The notes under the pieces were generated by a model that was given only the letters and a program-made list of their open reading frames with translations, was not told the DNA's origin and did not search any database. Positions 30,332-30,430 of a stretch of 30,430 bases of DNA are shown piece after piece. The stretch comes from Streptomyces niger. GTDB lineage: Bacteria > Actinomycetota > Actinomycetes > Streptomycetales > Streptomycetaceae. Within the stretch, counting starts at the first letter, position 1; each line of letters begins with the position of its first letter. Both the position numbers and the translations under genes were made by a program. The DNA is taken from positions 1 through 30,430 of the forward strand of contig NZ_JOFQ01000039.1 in assembly GCF_000718305.1 (NCBI RefSeq), read 5' to 3'.

Positions 30332-30430
30332 CTAGGTCGTTTCTGATGGCTCTTGGACTGTGTCGCGGAGCCAGATGACGATCGCGGCGACGGTCAGTGT
30401 GCCGTTGAAGAGGTAGTCGCGCTTGTCGAA
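30332..30430 (-). CDS. IS5-like transposase, C-terminal end (runs off right edge)
   Basis: Minus-strand codons from 30430 read FDKRDYLFNGTLTVAAIVIW, then LRDTVQEPSETT, and stop at TAG (30332-30334). (Y/F)DKRxYxFxGTxTxAAxxIWLR is the typical C-terminus of Streptomyces IS5-family DDE transposases. The stop codon lies at the junction with the interrupted gene, within CTAG, so the IS end and perhaps its target duplication lie here. The rest of the element is outside the window. Confidence 0.8.
   Translation of the reverse strand, partial: FDKRDYLFNGTLTVAAIVIWLRDTVQEPSETT

Overview
The window looks like Streptomyces chromosomal DNA. GC is very high, third codon positions are almost all G or C, GTG and TTG starts are common, and the gene families are typical of the genus: an ECF sigma factor with Asp23-family partners, a SigB-type sigma factor, a GAF-ANTAR regulator, a holin-like membrane phosphodiesterase and Ala-rich secreted peptides. 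I cannot name a species. I saw no rRNA, tRNA or CRISPR array.

Left part (1-4200), a decayed accessory region. The minus strand carries the first 261 residues of a large protein resembling actinobacterial type VII-secreted or polymorphic-toxin proteins, tightly coupled to a small upstream gene. Next come about 1 kb of mostly non-coding DNA with one gene fragment (1365-1619) and a 675-bp internally deleted IS630-type element with both inverted repeats and its TA target duplication. An apparently intact tyrosine integrase follows (2908-4047).

Middle part (4300-19100), mostly metabolic and envelope genes. It holds a long-chain acyl-CoA ligase, an aldo/keto reductase, two convergent small secreted peptide genes flanked by a duplicated double hairpin, a Pro/Ser-rich membrane-anchored protein and a His/Gly-tailed methyltransferase. 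An operon then encodes an ECF sigma factor, an Asp23 protein with an N-terminal zinc anti-sigma motif, and a second Asp23-like protein. After it come a YihY/BrkB membrane protein, a pterin carbinolamine dehydratase, a type II dehydroquinase, an APC permease, a holin-phosphodiesterase fusion, and a GNAT/MBL-hydrolase/DedA gene run.

Right part (19100-30430). It begins with an aminotransferase-like protein lacking the catalytic lysine. A stress-signalling cluster follows: GAF-ANTAR, PAS-GAF, a SigB-type sigma factor, a CBS-pair protein and a PAP2-diacylglycerol-kinase fusion. Four genes here have upstream sequences resembling SigB-type promoters (GNNT, 14-16 bp, GGGTAC/T; two of the four carry GGGCAC/GGGCAT instead), suggesting a compact locally controlled regulon. 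The window ends with a methyltransferase, a VOC protein, a quinone-oxidoreductase-like enzyme and the 3' part of a DUF5107/TPR-type gene cut by an IS5-like transposase end at 30332.

The observations most worth following are the local SigB-type regulon, the zinc-motif/Asp23 fusion beside an ECF sigma factor, the lysine-less aminotransferase, and the duplicated hairpins around a secreted peptide gene.
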